Source: Allomyces macrogynus ATCC 38327 (Eukaryota; Blastocladiomycota; Blastocladiomycetes; Blastocladiales; Blastocladiaceae). From it: a stretch of DNA of 27,155 nt. How positions within the stretch are numbered: position 1 is the first letter of the stretch; each line of letters opens with the position of its first letter. A model generated the notes under the pieces. That model was not told the DNA's origin. It ran no database searches and saw only the letters and a list, made by a program, of their open reading frames with translations. Both the position numbers and the translations under genes were made by a program. The DNA is taken from assembly GCA_000151295.1 (NCBI GenBank), contig GG745331.1, positions 834,071 through 861,225 of the forward strand. The letters are read 5' to 3'. Shown here one piece after another: positions 19,049 to 27,155 of the stretch.

Positions 19049-19459
19049 CGCGTACCATCTTGAATTGAATAGAGACCTTGTCTCGCCCTTGGCCGTTTCG
19101 TCTTTTTCCGGACAGCCGTTTTGATGTCGTGAAGGCCAACATTCTGAAAGTGATGCTGTCACGGTGGACCATTTTCCAACCGATTCAGAGTTGTAACCAA
19201 CACATCTAGAGCAAAGCGCAGCCAATATATCGATGGTCCGATTGTTTTTTTTTGCCAGACCAGCGCGGGCAGTCGGGAATAAGGTAGAGAGAAAACCGAC
19301 GAAGCAGCACTCAGGCAACCGTTGGAACAGGACCAACGTGCAGGCATGAGAGGAAGAATCAGAACCGGAGCACACTCAAAGAACGCAACATAACAAATCA
19401 CACCGAAAAAAAAGAGGGGCAAAGAGGGGGGGGGGGGGAACAAGCACGCCGACGCGACA
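19049..19459. other. 3' region of BRF1 next to repeat copy C
   Basis: 411 bases with no gene that I can support. They include A-rich and G-rich runs and are presumably BRF1 3' UTR on the minus strand. Confidence 0.45.
19426..19438. repeat. G13 homopolymer downstream of BRF1
   Basis: Thirteen G residues 22 bases beyond the BRF1 stop; a C run in the BRF1 transcript sense. Confidence 0.93.
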
Positions 19460-22219
19460 TCAATACTCGTCGTACGTATCTTCCTCATCGTGACCACCAT
19501 ACAGATCCGGGAACGGACTGTTCCCAGCACCATCATCAAATTCCTCGTCGTAGGCCTCGTCGTGCCCTGCCTCGAGGGCACCCGCACCATCCACGTGCAT
19601 GTCGTCCTCCTCAACAATCTCGCGCGTATCTGAGCCGGCATTCGGCCCCACCTCCCCCGAGGACGACGACGACGCGACGGCCGTCCCATCGCCCCCTGGG
19701 AATCCCGCCGTCGTCGGCGACATGTCGCCATCCCCCAGGATCTGGCGCAGCACGTCCTCGTTGATCTTGGACGAGATGCGCTTTTTGGCGAGCCGGTGTG
19801 CAGCCTCGAACGGCGACTCGGCCAAGGGCTCGCCGGCCGTCTCCGTGCGCTTACGCTTGCGCGACCGCGGGCGCCCGCCCTCGGCGGCCTTGCGCTGCTT
19901 GTCCATGGCCTTCTGCATCTGCTGCTCGAGGTACTCGCGGTTAGCCTCGTTCCAGATCTTGGCGCGCACTTCGACTTCGGCCGGAGTTGCAAAGATTGCC
20001 TGGATCTCCTCATCGTCGTCCAAGTCTGAGAGGCGCGTGTCGGCCTCCGTCAAGTGCACGCGGCCGCGGTCCGGGTCAAGGTCGTAGGGCTTGCGCTTCT
20101 TGGCAGGCGGCGGCGGCGCCGGCGCTGACGTCGTCCCAGGGGCGGCACTTGACGACGACGCACCATGTTCCTCCTCGTCTTCGTCGTCCGGCAACATCAT
20201 CTCTTCGTCGTCGTCATCCCCACCGTCGGCAAACGCCGCGCGCTGCTGCTCCTCGGTCTCCTTTTCCTCGAGCAACTTAGTCAGCGGCTTGATGAGCCGC
20301 AAGTCCTGCAAATGACTCGCGGGCATCTCCACTTGCAGAGTCGGACTCGCCGGACGGTACTCGCCGAGGACCGCCGGGTTGCGCGGAATCGTTTCGGCGA
20401 GCTGCGTCATGATGGCCAGTTCCTGCTCGGGCGTGCGGCGCGTGCGCTTGGGCTTGCGCGCGGTTCTCGATGACGACGACGACGGCGCGGACGCAGCCGA
20501 TTCGGCCTGCGATGCCTGCGGCGGGAGCTGCGTCGCGTCGGGCGTCAACGGCAGCGCACCATCCGCGCCGAGCGCCGTGAGCGCAACACCGTTGCTGCTG
20601 CCGCCCTGCTGCGACTGCGTCATGGGCGGAGTCAGGAACGGCGACGTGTTCCCTGCCGTATCGGCAATCCCGAGTCCGACTCCGACCGGCGCGTGCGCCG
20701 GCAGAACCGTGCCCGACGCCGTGGCCGCCGCCGCAGCCGAAGCAGCGGCACTGATCATATCGGGTGTCGACCGGCCCGTCGCCGCGAGCCCCGCGGCCGC
20801 GACGGCCGCGTTCTGCGCGAGCAGCTGGTGCACGCGGTCGTCCGGGTCGGCACCAGACGTGTTGAGAATACGCGTGGAGAAATCAAGAATGTACTGTTCG
20901 AGCCTGACGGGGTCGTCGGCTTGTTCAGTCGGTCCGAGCGCGAGCGCCGCAGGCGAGTCGGTCGCCGTGGACGACGACGCCGTCATTGCTGGCGAAGCCG
21001 CCGTCATGGCCGGGGACAACGACGACGATACCAATGAGCTCGCTCCGACCGATTCGGCGAGCGCCGGGTTCTCGCGAATCCGGTTGCGCACAAACGCCGG
21101 CGGCAGACCAAACTGGTCGGTTTCCGGCACGGGCAGTCGCTTTTCCTTGGCTTCCTGAACGGCATTGGCCCACGCGCGCAGTTCCGTCGCGGACATGTGT
21201 GCGGCGGGGGTTTTTTGGAACTCGCGCAGCCGCGCAACGACCGTCACGTCCGACATTTTCACCACGTGCACGATTTCCTTGACCGACCGGTGGAACCCGT
21301 GCATGCGCGCGGCAATCAGTAGACAGGCGCCGCAAATGCCTGCAGGTCGACGGCCGTCCGAGATCCAGTCGCGTTTCATGCGCACGACCAGCTTCATGGC
21401 GTCGTTGGCGACGTCGGTCGTCTTGTTGCCGAAATCGAGCATACCGGCGAAGCGCGCCACGTACATGGACGGGTCGCTGTCGTCGAGCTGCACGACCGAC
21501 GGGAATTCGCGCCGGAAGAGCGAGAAGAGCGTGCCGAGCTTGAAGACCGACGTGCCCACGAGGTCAGCCAGCTCGATCAGCAAGACGCCGAGTTTACGCT
21601 GCCGCAGGGCGATATACAGGCACACTGCACACACGCGCGCCACGGGACGGCCTTTGGTCATGGCGTGCGTCGAGGCCAGCTTGTAGATGCGGTGCGCCGT
21701 GTTGACAATGCTGTTTTCGGGGCCGCCCACGTTGTCGACAATGTTGAGCGCCGCGAGCAGCCGCTGCAGTTCCTTGCCGGCTAGATTTGTAAGAACAGGT
21801 GGGTGAGTGCCGTGTTTCTCTGGCTCGCGAGTGCGCGAGCGCGAAAAATGAGAAAATGAGAACGTACCCTTGTGCGCGGCATTGTTGCTGTTGGAAGTAA
21901 ACCCGCCAGGTCCAGCGACGCGGCCTAAAGGGCATCACAGTGGAAATCACCAGTCAGCGAAGCGAATTTCGACCATGATCACATCTCGAACAAACGGGTA
22001 CGAACCAGCGTTGGCAGCCGTAACGCGCGCACCGAGTGCAATATGACGGCCGTCGCCGCCCTCGACAAAGGCCACTTCGGCCGTCGTGTTGTTTTCACTC
22101 GTAACGAGACCACACTTCTCACAAACGGTCTGGCCATTGGCCGCGTCCTCGACGAGCGAGTGCGCACTTCCGTCTGTCGGGCACGGTTGCGCCGCGGCCG
22201 ACTGCGGGCGCTGATTCAT
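19460..22219 (-). CDS. BRF1: TFIIIB subunit Brf1
   Basis: Minus-strand exons 22006-22219, 21868-21924 and 19460-21780 give 863 residues, longer than yeast (596) or human (677) Brf1. The N-terminal zinc ribbon (about 12-43) reads 'CPTDGSAH...VCEKCGLV'. Two cyclin folds follow (about 90-275): 'GKELQRLLAALNIVDN', 'RPVARVCAVCLYIALRQ', 'DPSMYVARFAGMLDFG' and 'RMKRDWISDGRRPAGICGAC', then 'ARMHGFHRSVKEIVHVVK'. A long low-complexity linker leads to the Brf1 homology block (about 670-775) with 'VRAKIWNEANREYLEQQ' and 'KKRISSKINEDVLRQIL', which in the family holds TBP. The C-terminus is acidic. Brf1 recruits RNA polymerase III to tRNA and 5S genes. The usual second cysteine of the ribbon is absent. The ATG at 22219 is preferred over an in-frame ATG at 22372 because the ribbon normally sits at the extreme N-terminus. 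Confidence 0.95.
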
Positions 22220-22645
22220 GGCTTGAGCAGATGGGCGGAAGGCAAGAGATGAAGAGGGAGGGCAAGTCGGTGCGCCGGAGCGCTGGTTGCGGGCCGGGCG
22301 TGCAGCGGCGAGCGTTGTCGTCTCTGTCTTCGGGTTGGTAAGGCGTGAGGAAGATGTTTTGTCGAGCAGCACGCCGTGGGGAGCTGTCGTCGCGGTGCAG
22401 GCGGTGGTGCGCGTCGTCGTGCTGGTGCGAGCGCGTCAGTTCACAACGAACGAGAACGACGAGAGAGACGGTTTGACTCGACCTGGGCCCGAGCGGCGTG
22501 ACTGCCAAGGTCCGGTGCGCTCAGCTGACTTGGCCGAGCTGTGTTGACCGCTCGGTGTCGCTCAGCAGGCCGCGCGTTCGATTCTGGCTGCGAGCGGGCC
22601 GCTTTTCTGGGGTTGCAACCCGCAAGCGGCGCCTGATGGGCGTGG

Positions 22646-22656
22646 CACGTCACGTG
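22646..22656 (-). promoter_or_regulatory. CACGTGACGTG element, ATF6/XBP1-type UPRE with E-box
   Basis: On the minus strand it contains TGACGTG, the core of the metazoan UPR element, overlapping a CACGTG E-box. It lies about 195 bases upstream of the BiP TATA box. Confidence 0.4.
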
Positions 22657-22733
22657 CTGCCAGCTCGACAGACACGCAGGCGCCACCTTGCTGGCCACGT
22701 CGGGCGCCTGCCAGGCCCATCGACGACGCGTGG

Positions 22734-22742
22734 CAGCGTGTC
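22734..22742 (+). promoter_or_regulatory. UPRE-like CAGCGTGTC upstream of BiP
   Basis: CAGCGTGTC equals the core of the yeast KAR2 unfolded-protein-response element bound by Hac1. It lies 108 bases before the BiP TATA box on the coding strand, a sensible spot for UPR control. Confidence 0.55.
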
Positions 22743-22849
22743 CACCGCGTGCTTCGACGAATCGCTTCGCTGATCACACCGCCTTCAAACCACAAAACCA
22801 CGGAGACAACGCCAACCCCCAGCTTCTCACTGGCCGCCCCTTGCGTCCA

Positions 22850-22855
22850 TATAAA
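22850..22855 (+). promoter_or_regulatory. TATA box of the BiP gene
   Basis: TATAAA in 'GTCCATATAAAGCACG', 195 bases before the start codon. A TATA box fits a strongly induced chaperone gene. Confidence 0.7.
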
Positions 22856-22910
22856 GCACGCTGCCGTCCCCGCCGCGCTTCCACCCTCATCCCGCGCGCT
22901 GGTCGTGCCC

Positions 22911-22975
22911 CCGCTCTCTCTCTCTCTAGCTCTCGTGCTCGTGCTCGCGCTCGCGCTCGCGCTCCCTCTCCCTCG
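22911..22975 (+). repeat. CT and GCTC-rich tract in the BiP 5' leader
   Basis: Low-complexity pyrimidine-rich tract, (CT)n followed by (GTGCTC/GCGCTC)n, located between the TATA box and the start codon. Confidence 0.8.
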
Positions 22976-23044
22976 CGACCCAAGCTGCTCTTGACTTCCA
23001 ACTTGACGCGCCAGCACGACCACCACCACCAACCTGTCTCCACA

Positions 23045-25087
23045 ATGCGCGCCTGGACCACGTGGACGCGCCTGTTGGCGCTTCTCGTCGTGCTCGTCGC
23101 CGCGCTCGCTGTGTTGGCACCGCGCGCCGCCCTTGCTGCCGCTGACGCTGACGACACGACCAATGCCAAGAAGGACGCGAGCAACTCGCGCAACTACGGC
23201 CCCGTGATCGGCATCGATCTCGGCACGACCTACTCGTGTGTCGCCATCTACCAGAACGGCCGCGTCGACATAATTGCCAACGAGCAGGGCCACCGGATCA
23301 CGCCCTCGTACGTGGCGTTTACGCAGGACGGCGAGCGACTTGTCGGTGACGCTGCCAAGAACCAGGCTGCCGCCAACCCGGAGAACACGATCTTTGACGC
23401 GAAGCGCCTGCTCGGGCGCGAGTTTGCCGACAAGATGGTGCAGCAGGACATCAAGCATTTCCCGTTCAAGGTCGTGTCGAAGGAGGGCAAGCCGTACATT
23501 CGCGTCGCTGTCAAGGGCGCGCAAAAGGAGTTTGCGCCCGAGGAGGTCTCGGCCATGGTCCTTGCCAAGATGAAGGATATTGCCGAACAGTACCTCGGCC
23601 GGAAGGTCACGCACGCCGTCGTCACTGTCCCGGCGTATTTCAATGACGCGCAGCGCCAGGCGACCAAGGACGCCGGCGCGATTGCCGGTCTGAACGTGCT
23701 TCGCGTGATCAACGAGCCGACGGCCGCGGCAATTGCGTACGGTCTCGACCGCGTGCAGGCCGAGCGCAACGTGCTCGTCTTTGATCTCGGTGGCGGTACC
23801 TTTGACGTGTCACTGCTCTCGATCGACAAGGGCATTTTCGAGGTTCTTGCCACGGCCGGTGACACGCACTTGGGTGGTGAGGACTTTGACCACCGCCTCG
23901 TCGACTACTTTGCCAAGCTCTACAAGAAGAAGGCCAAGAAGGACTGCACCAAGGACCTCAAGGCCATGGGCAAGCTCAAGCGCGAGGCCGAAAAGGCCAA
24001 GCGCACGCTCTCGTCGCAAATGTCGGTGCGCGTTGAGATCGAGGCCTTCCACGAAGGCAACGACTTTTCGGAGACGCTTACGCGCGCCAAGTTTGAGGAG
24101 CTCAACCTCGACTTGTTCAAGAAGACGATGAAGCCCGTCGAGCGCGTGCTCAAGGACGCGGGGCTGCGCAAGGACGAGGTGCACGACGTCGTGCTCGTCG
24201 GTGGGTCGACGCGCATCCCCAAGATCCAGCAGCTGCTCGAAGACTACTTTAACGGCAAGAAGGCGTCCAAGAACATCAACCCGGACGAGGCTGTTGCCTA
24301 CGGCGCTGCCGTCCAGGGCGGGATCTTGTCTGGGAACAAGGACGTGCAGGACATGATCTTGCTCGACGTGAACCCGCTCACGCTTGGCATCGAGACGACC
24401 GGTGGGATCATGACCAAGCTGATTCCGCGCGGCACGACCGTGCCGACCAAGAAGTCGCAGATTTTCAGTACCGCCGCCGACAACCAGCAGACGGTCCTGA
24501 TCCAGGTCTACGAGGGCGAGCGGTCGATGACCAAGCACAACAACAAGTTGGGTGGGTTCGAGCTCACCAACATCCCGCCGGCGCCGCGTGGCGTGCCGCA
24601 GATTGAGGTCACGTTCGAGATTGACGTGAACGGCATTCTCAAGGTCTCGGCCGCTGACAAGGCCACAGGCAAGTCCAACTCGGTCACGATCAACCAGGAC
24701 AAGTCGCGTCTGTCGGAGGAGGAGATTGAGCGCATGATTCAGGAGGCGAAGGAGTTTGAGGAGGAGGACAAGCTTGTGCGCGAAACGGTCGAGGCCAAGA
24801 ACGCGCTCGAGAACTACCTGTTCGCCATCAAGACGCAGCTCTCCGAGGAGCTCGGCAAGAAGTTGGCCGCCGACGACAAGGACACGGCGCAGAACGCAGT
24901 TGCTGAAAAGATTTCGTGGCTCGAGGCCAATGGCGCTACCGCGACCAAGGAGGAGCTCGAGGAGGCCAAGGCCGAGGTCGAGGCCATCGTCAAGCCCATC
25001 GTTGCCAAGGTCTACGGCTCGGGCTCGGGCGACGGTGCGTCTGCCGAGGACGCGACCGCCGACGACGACGAGCACGACGAGCTGTAA
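23045..25087 (+). CDS. KAR2: ER-lumenal Hsp70 chaperone BiP/Kar2
   Basis: One exon, 680 residues, very close to the usual length. The start at 23045 gives a typical signal peptide: 'MRAWTTWTR', a Leu/Val/Ala core and 'APRAALA' before the mature 'ADADD'. The frame is open further upstream, but that part is leader. Hsp70 hallmarks are '[11 protein letters not shown]', '[13 protein letters not shown]', '[14 protein letters not shown]' and '[14 protein letters not shown]' in the ATPase domain (about 50-430), the linker '[15 protein letters not shown]', and the substrate-binding domain with '[15 protein letters not shown]'. The C-terminus HDEL is the ER retrieval signal. BiP folds secretory proteins, helps translocation and senses ER stress. 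UPRE-like sites and a TATA box lie upstream. Codon use is strongly biased, as expected of an abundant protein. The lack of introns stands out beside the intron-rich neighbours. Confidence 0.98.
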   Translation: MRAWTTWTRLLALLVVLVAALAVLAPRAALAAADADDTTNAKKDASNSRNYGPVIGIDLGTTYSCVAIYQNGRVDIIANEQGHRITPSYVAFTQDGERLVGDAAKNQAAANPENTIFDAKRLLGREFADKMVQQDIKHFPFKVVSKEGKPYIRVAVKGAQKEFAPEEVSAMVLAKMKDIAEQYLGRKVTHAVVTVPAYFNDAQRQATKDAGAIAGLNVLRVINEPTAAAIAYGLDRVQAERNVLVFDLGGGTFDVSLLSIDKGIFEVLATAGDTHLGGEDFDHRLVDYFAKLYKKKAKKDCTKDLKAMGKLKREAEKAKRTLSSQMSVRVEIEAFHEGNDFSETLTRAKFEELNLDLFKKTMKPVERVLKDAGLRKDEVHDVVLVGGSTRIPKIQQLLEDYFNGKKASKNINPDEAVAYGAAVQGGILSGNKDVQDMILLDVNPLTLGIETTGGIMTKLIPRGTTVPTKKSQIFSTAADNQQTVLIQVYEGERSMTKHNNKLGGFELTNIPPAPRGVPQIEVTFEIDVNGILKVSAADKATGKSNSVTINQDKSRLSEEEIERMIQEAKEFEEEDKLVRETVEAKNALENYLFAIKTQLSEELGKKLAADDKDTAQNAVAEKISWLEANGATATKEELEEAKAEVEAIVKPIVAKVYGSGSGDGASAEDATADDDEHDEL

Positions 25088-25642
25088 AAAAGCCAGATTG
25101 CCATTTTTTCAATTTTTTGTTTCTTTCCGTTCGTGACTTGCGGGTTGTGATTCCCTTGCCCGGCTTCTTTCTCTGCAGTCGAGCGTCAAGAGATTGATTT
25201 TTGCCCTGTAAACACTGTCGGGTTGGCGGTCTTGGTCAGATTCAGCGTTTATGCTTGATCGAGAGGCGCCGCTCGATTTGCTCTGATGATGGTGATGGGT
25301 TGTTGTCGTTGGTTGTCAATCCTGGGCGAGCATCTTGTCGCGCGTCGTTTCCATCCAGCGGGTGGAGAAGAACGGACTTTGCTGAACGATTGCGGGCCCT
25401 GTCATGTATTAAATCCTCGTTGACCTCACTATTGTCATCGTCGCCGATGAGCGAGCGCGCGCTCGCCGCAGCCGCCGCCCTCCAGCCAGGCCAACAGAAA
25501 GAAACAAGACCAGATCGTATTCGAATAAATAAACGTCGGGACAAAAACAAAGAAAGCGAACAAAATGACGAGCGTCCTCTCCCCCACCCTTCACCTCGAC
25601 ATCCGCGCGCTGCACCTTGATCCTCATCGCACTCGCACTTCA
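25088..25642. other. Spacer between convergent BiP and CENP-C genes
   Basis: 555 bases holding both 3' ends. An AATAAATAAA at 25524 could serve as a plus-strand polyadenylation signal, though it lies far (437 bases) from the BiP stop. 'CATTTTTTCAATTTTTTG' just after the BiP stop is the T-rich 3' UTR. No gene is seen. Confidence 0.45.
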
Positions 25643-27079
25643 CTACTTCCCGCGCCCACGACCCCGTCCCCGCCCTCGACCGCGCCCCGCCGGCTTGGCG
25701 GCCGGTTCCGGTTCTGGTGCGGGCGGCACGACGGGCATCGGCGGCATCACAGCCATCCCCTCGGGCCCGGCCTGCGTGATATCGCGCGCCGATGCAAGGT
25801 AGAGCCGCGCCGTCTCGTTCCCAAAATTCTCCATCTTGTACTGGTTCCCGCGCGGGACAATGATCATGTCCCCCGGGCCGCACTCGGCGAGGTTGCGGTG
25901 GATCGTGACGGTGAGTCGGCCGCGCACGACAAAGAAGACCTGGATAGGAGGAGAGTGCGATGGCGGTGAGTTGATTCGTACCCACGCACTCGGGCATCGA
26001 AAGGCCAAAGAAAGGTAACGTACGTAGGCATTGTTGAGCGTGTTGCGCGACGGCTTGGTCGTACCCGGCGGCAAATCCATGACGCCCACATTGAAAAACG
26101 TCTTGTCCGAGAACGTGCGCGAAAATGCATACTCGGCGTTGAGCACCTGGCCCATGACAAACGACTCGGGCCGGTAAATGCACTTTTGCGCCATTTCCTC
26201 GTGCGTCTCCGGGTTGACAATCGGCATGTCGAGCACCGCCGTCGGATCGTACGGATCGCCCGTCGACGAGGACGAGGTCGACGTTGTCGACGCCTCGGAC
26301 GCGGCCGACGGCGAGCCTTCCGGGAACGGGATCGCTGCATGAGGTGCCGGCGGGGGTGGAGGTGGCGAGGCACTCAGCGCACCGGGCAGGATCGGGGACA
26401 GCGGCTCGCCGAGCGGCGGGAGTGACAGACCGTCGCCGCCATCGTCATCATCGTCAATGTCATCGCTCACTTCGTCGTCATCTGCCGGCAGCGGCGGCGG
26501 CGACCCCGCGGGCGTCATCGACTTGGGCGGCGAAATAAACCGGCCCGTGCGGCGTGCCTTTTGAATCGGCCGTGCCGGCGGGGGCGTCGAGGCGTTGCGC
26601 GCTGGCGGGGTCTCAATCATGCGCGCGGGCGGTGTCGGCGACGGCAGGTCCACGTGCGTGTCGTCCACATCGATATGATGGTCTTCGTCCATGGTGATCG
26701 TATCCGGAACAGGCGCCGGCATGGGCGGTGGCAACCCGGCGGGGGTCTGCGCGACGTCTTTACGCGGTCGCCCACGGCCGCGCGTCGGTGCAGGCGGTGC
26801 GGGCGCCGGTTCCTGCTCCTGCTCCGGCTCCGACTCGACCTGCATCGGTTCGGGCTCCGGCTCCGGTTCGGGCGGCGGTGCGACTTTCCGAGCCCTCCCC
26901 CTACCACGCCCCTTGATCGCCGGCGCCGCTGCAGCCTTGGCCTTCGCGGCGACCGCGCGGCGGCCGGGGTTTTCGCGCGCTTTGCCGGCGGCGCCGCGGC
27001 CGCGATCGAACCGAATAGGCGTTGGGGCACAAGGCCAGCTCGATAACGTGAAGGCGCCGACTCTGGCATCCAGTGCCAT
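25643..27079 (-). CDS. MIF2: CENP-C/Mif2 inner kinetochore protein
   Basis: Minus-strand exons 26024-27079 and 25643-25939 give 450 residues. The intron of 84 bases (GTACGT, TATCCAG) has no in-frame stop. The C-terminal cupin (about 325-420) fits Mif2/CENP-C: 'FFNVGVMDLPPGTTKPSRN', 'AYVFFVVRGRLTVTIHRN', 'CGPGDMIIVPRGNQYKMENF' and 'ARLYLASARD'. In the family the cupin dimerises and an upstream CENP-C motif binds the CENP-A nucleosome. I cannot find that motif's Arg/Pro/Tyr-Trp pattern here. Instead there are AT-hook-like basic segments, 'GRGRGRARK' (57-65) and 'RGRGRPRK' (100-107), then Pro-rich and acidic linkers. A C-terminal RG-repeat tail of about 14 residues ends the protein. A TATA-like box 57 bases upstream supports the start. 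An upstream exon outside the window cannot be excluded. Confidence 0.87.
   Translation of the reverse strand: MALDARVGAFTLSSWPCAPTPIRFDRGRGAAGKARENPGRRAVAAKAKAAAAPAIKGRGRGRARKVAPPPEPEPEPEPMQVESEPEQEQEPAPAPPAPTRGRGRPRKDVAQTPAGLPPPMPAPVPDTITMDEDHHIDVDDTHVDLPSPTPPARMIETPPARNASTPPPARPIQKARRTGRFISPPKSMTPAGSPPPLPADDDEVSDDIDDDDDGGDGLSLPPLGEPLSPILPGALSASPPPPPPAPHAAIPFPEGSPSAASEASTTSTSSSSTGDPYDPTAVLDMPIVNPETHEEMAQKCIYRPESFVMGQVLNAEYAFSRTFSDKTFFNVGVMDLPPGTTKPSRNTLNNAYVRYLSLAFRCPSAWVRINSPPSHSPPIQVFFVVRGRLTVTIHRNLAECGPGDMIIVPRGNQYKMENFGNETARLYLASARDITQAGPEGMAVMPPMPVVPPAPEPEPAAKPAGRGRGRGRGRGRGK
25940..26023 (-). other. Intron of the CENP-C gene
   Basis: GTACGT donor and TATCCAG acceptor. It splits the cupin between 'NNAY' and 'VFFVV'. 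Its length is a multiple of three and it has no stop in frame, so a retained copy would insert 28 residues into the cupin. Confidence 0.85.
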
Positions 27080-27135
27080 AGCGATATTTGAGCACGGTAT
27101 GCGGTGTCTGTGTCCGTAGTGGGTCTATTTGTTTA

Positions 27136-27143
27136 TATTTATA
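27136..27143 (-). promoter_or_regulatory. TATA-like box of the CENP-C gene
   Basis: TATAAATA on the minus strand, inside the AT-rich right edge of the window, 57 bases before the CENP-C start codon. Confidence 0.5.
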
Positions 27144-27155
27144 TGTTTTATTTCA

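Larger units (their letters stand above)
22220..22849. promoter_or_regulatory. Divergent promoter region between BRF1 and BiP
   Basis: The two genes face away from each other, so both promoters lie here. It contains UPRE-like sites for BiP (separate entries). The BRF1 side shows no clear TATA box. Open frames in it are not gene-like. Confidence 0.6.

Noticed and set aside
22220..22372. Extra 51 codons ahead of the BRF1 start
   Set aside because: In frame, but Ser/Thr/Arg-rich leader-like sequence. The zinc ribbon normally begins close to the N-terminus.
22749..22768. Possible heat-shock element (TTC-GAA-TTC) upstream of BiP
   Set aside because: Spacing between the units is 3 and 4 bases instead of 2, so it does not fit a heat-shock element.
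22688..23044. Extra 119 codons ahead of the BiP start
   Set aside because: It spans the TATA box and a CT-rich leader, and would bury the signal peptide.
23810..25075. 421-codon minus-strand frame opposite BiP
   Set aside because: The usual antisense Hsp70 shadow (leucine-rich mirror of a codon-biased gene).

Overview
This window looks like nuclear DNA of a GC-rich zoosporic fungus. Most genes are split by short introns of about 64-109 bases with CTRAY-like branch points. Donors are mostly GTACGT or GTRCGN. The proteins are typical fungal nuclear and ER proteins. One gene encodes a CFAP20-domain cilium/flagellum protein, which non-flagellated fungi lack. A Blastocladiomycota-type chytrid (Allomyces/Catenaria-like) is my best guess; this is inference, not proof.

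Layout. 1-2376 (+): C-terminal part of the kinetochore scaffold Spc7/KNL1, running in from the left edge. 2581-4258 (-): Fyv10/Gid9/MAEA subunit of the GID/CTLH ubiquitin ligase, 5 exons. 4721-5993 (-): a 175-residue cyclophilin in 8 exons, one of only 12 bases. About 6572-8476: gene-poor stretch with one copy of a dispersed repeat, two isolated coding-like segments and a G17 tract. 8880-10161 (+): purine nucleoside phosphorylase, 4 exons, TATA box far upstream. 10470-12401 (+): Orc2, one exon. 12584-15024 (-): a 675-residue protein I do not recognise, 7 exons. 15737-17663 (+): CFAP20DC-like protein, 5 exons. 17933-19048: two more copies of the dispersed repeat, head to head as a long imperfect inverted repeat. 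19460-22219 (-): Brf1 subunit of TFIIIB, 3 exons. 23045-25087 (+): ER Hsp70 BiP/Kar2 ending in HDEL, one exon, with a TATA box and a UPRE-like site. 25643-27079 (-): CENP-C/Mif2, 2 exons.

The genes do not form a pathway cluster. They are separate housekeeping genes, arranged in convergent and divergent pairs. Kinetochore genes happen to lie at both ends (Spc7 and CENP-C). All exon borders were worked out by hand from splice signals, reading frame and family similarity. Each model closes as a whole number of codons.

The most interesting items are: the skewed 5' splice-site consensus with +4 C; a GC-AG intron in the MAEA gene; two compensating one-base shifts in its CTLH region; the 12-base micro-exon in the cyclophilin; the diverged repeat family with an inverted pair; and a CENP-C that seems to lack the CENP-C motif but carries AT-hook-like and RG-rich segments. 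I saw no CRISPR array, rRNA or tRNA gene, and no obvious undescribed multi-gene system.
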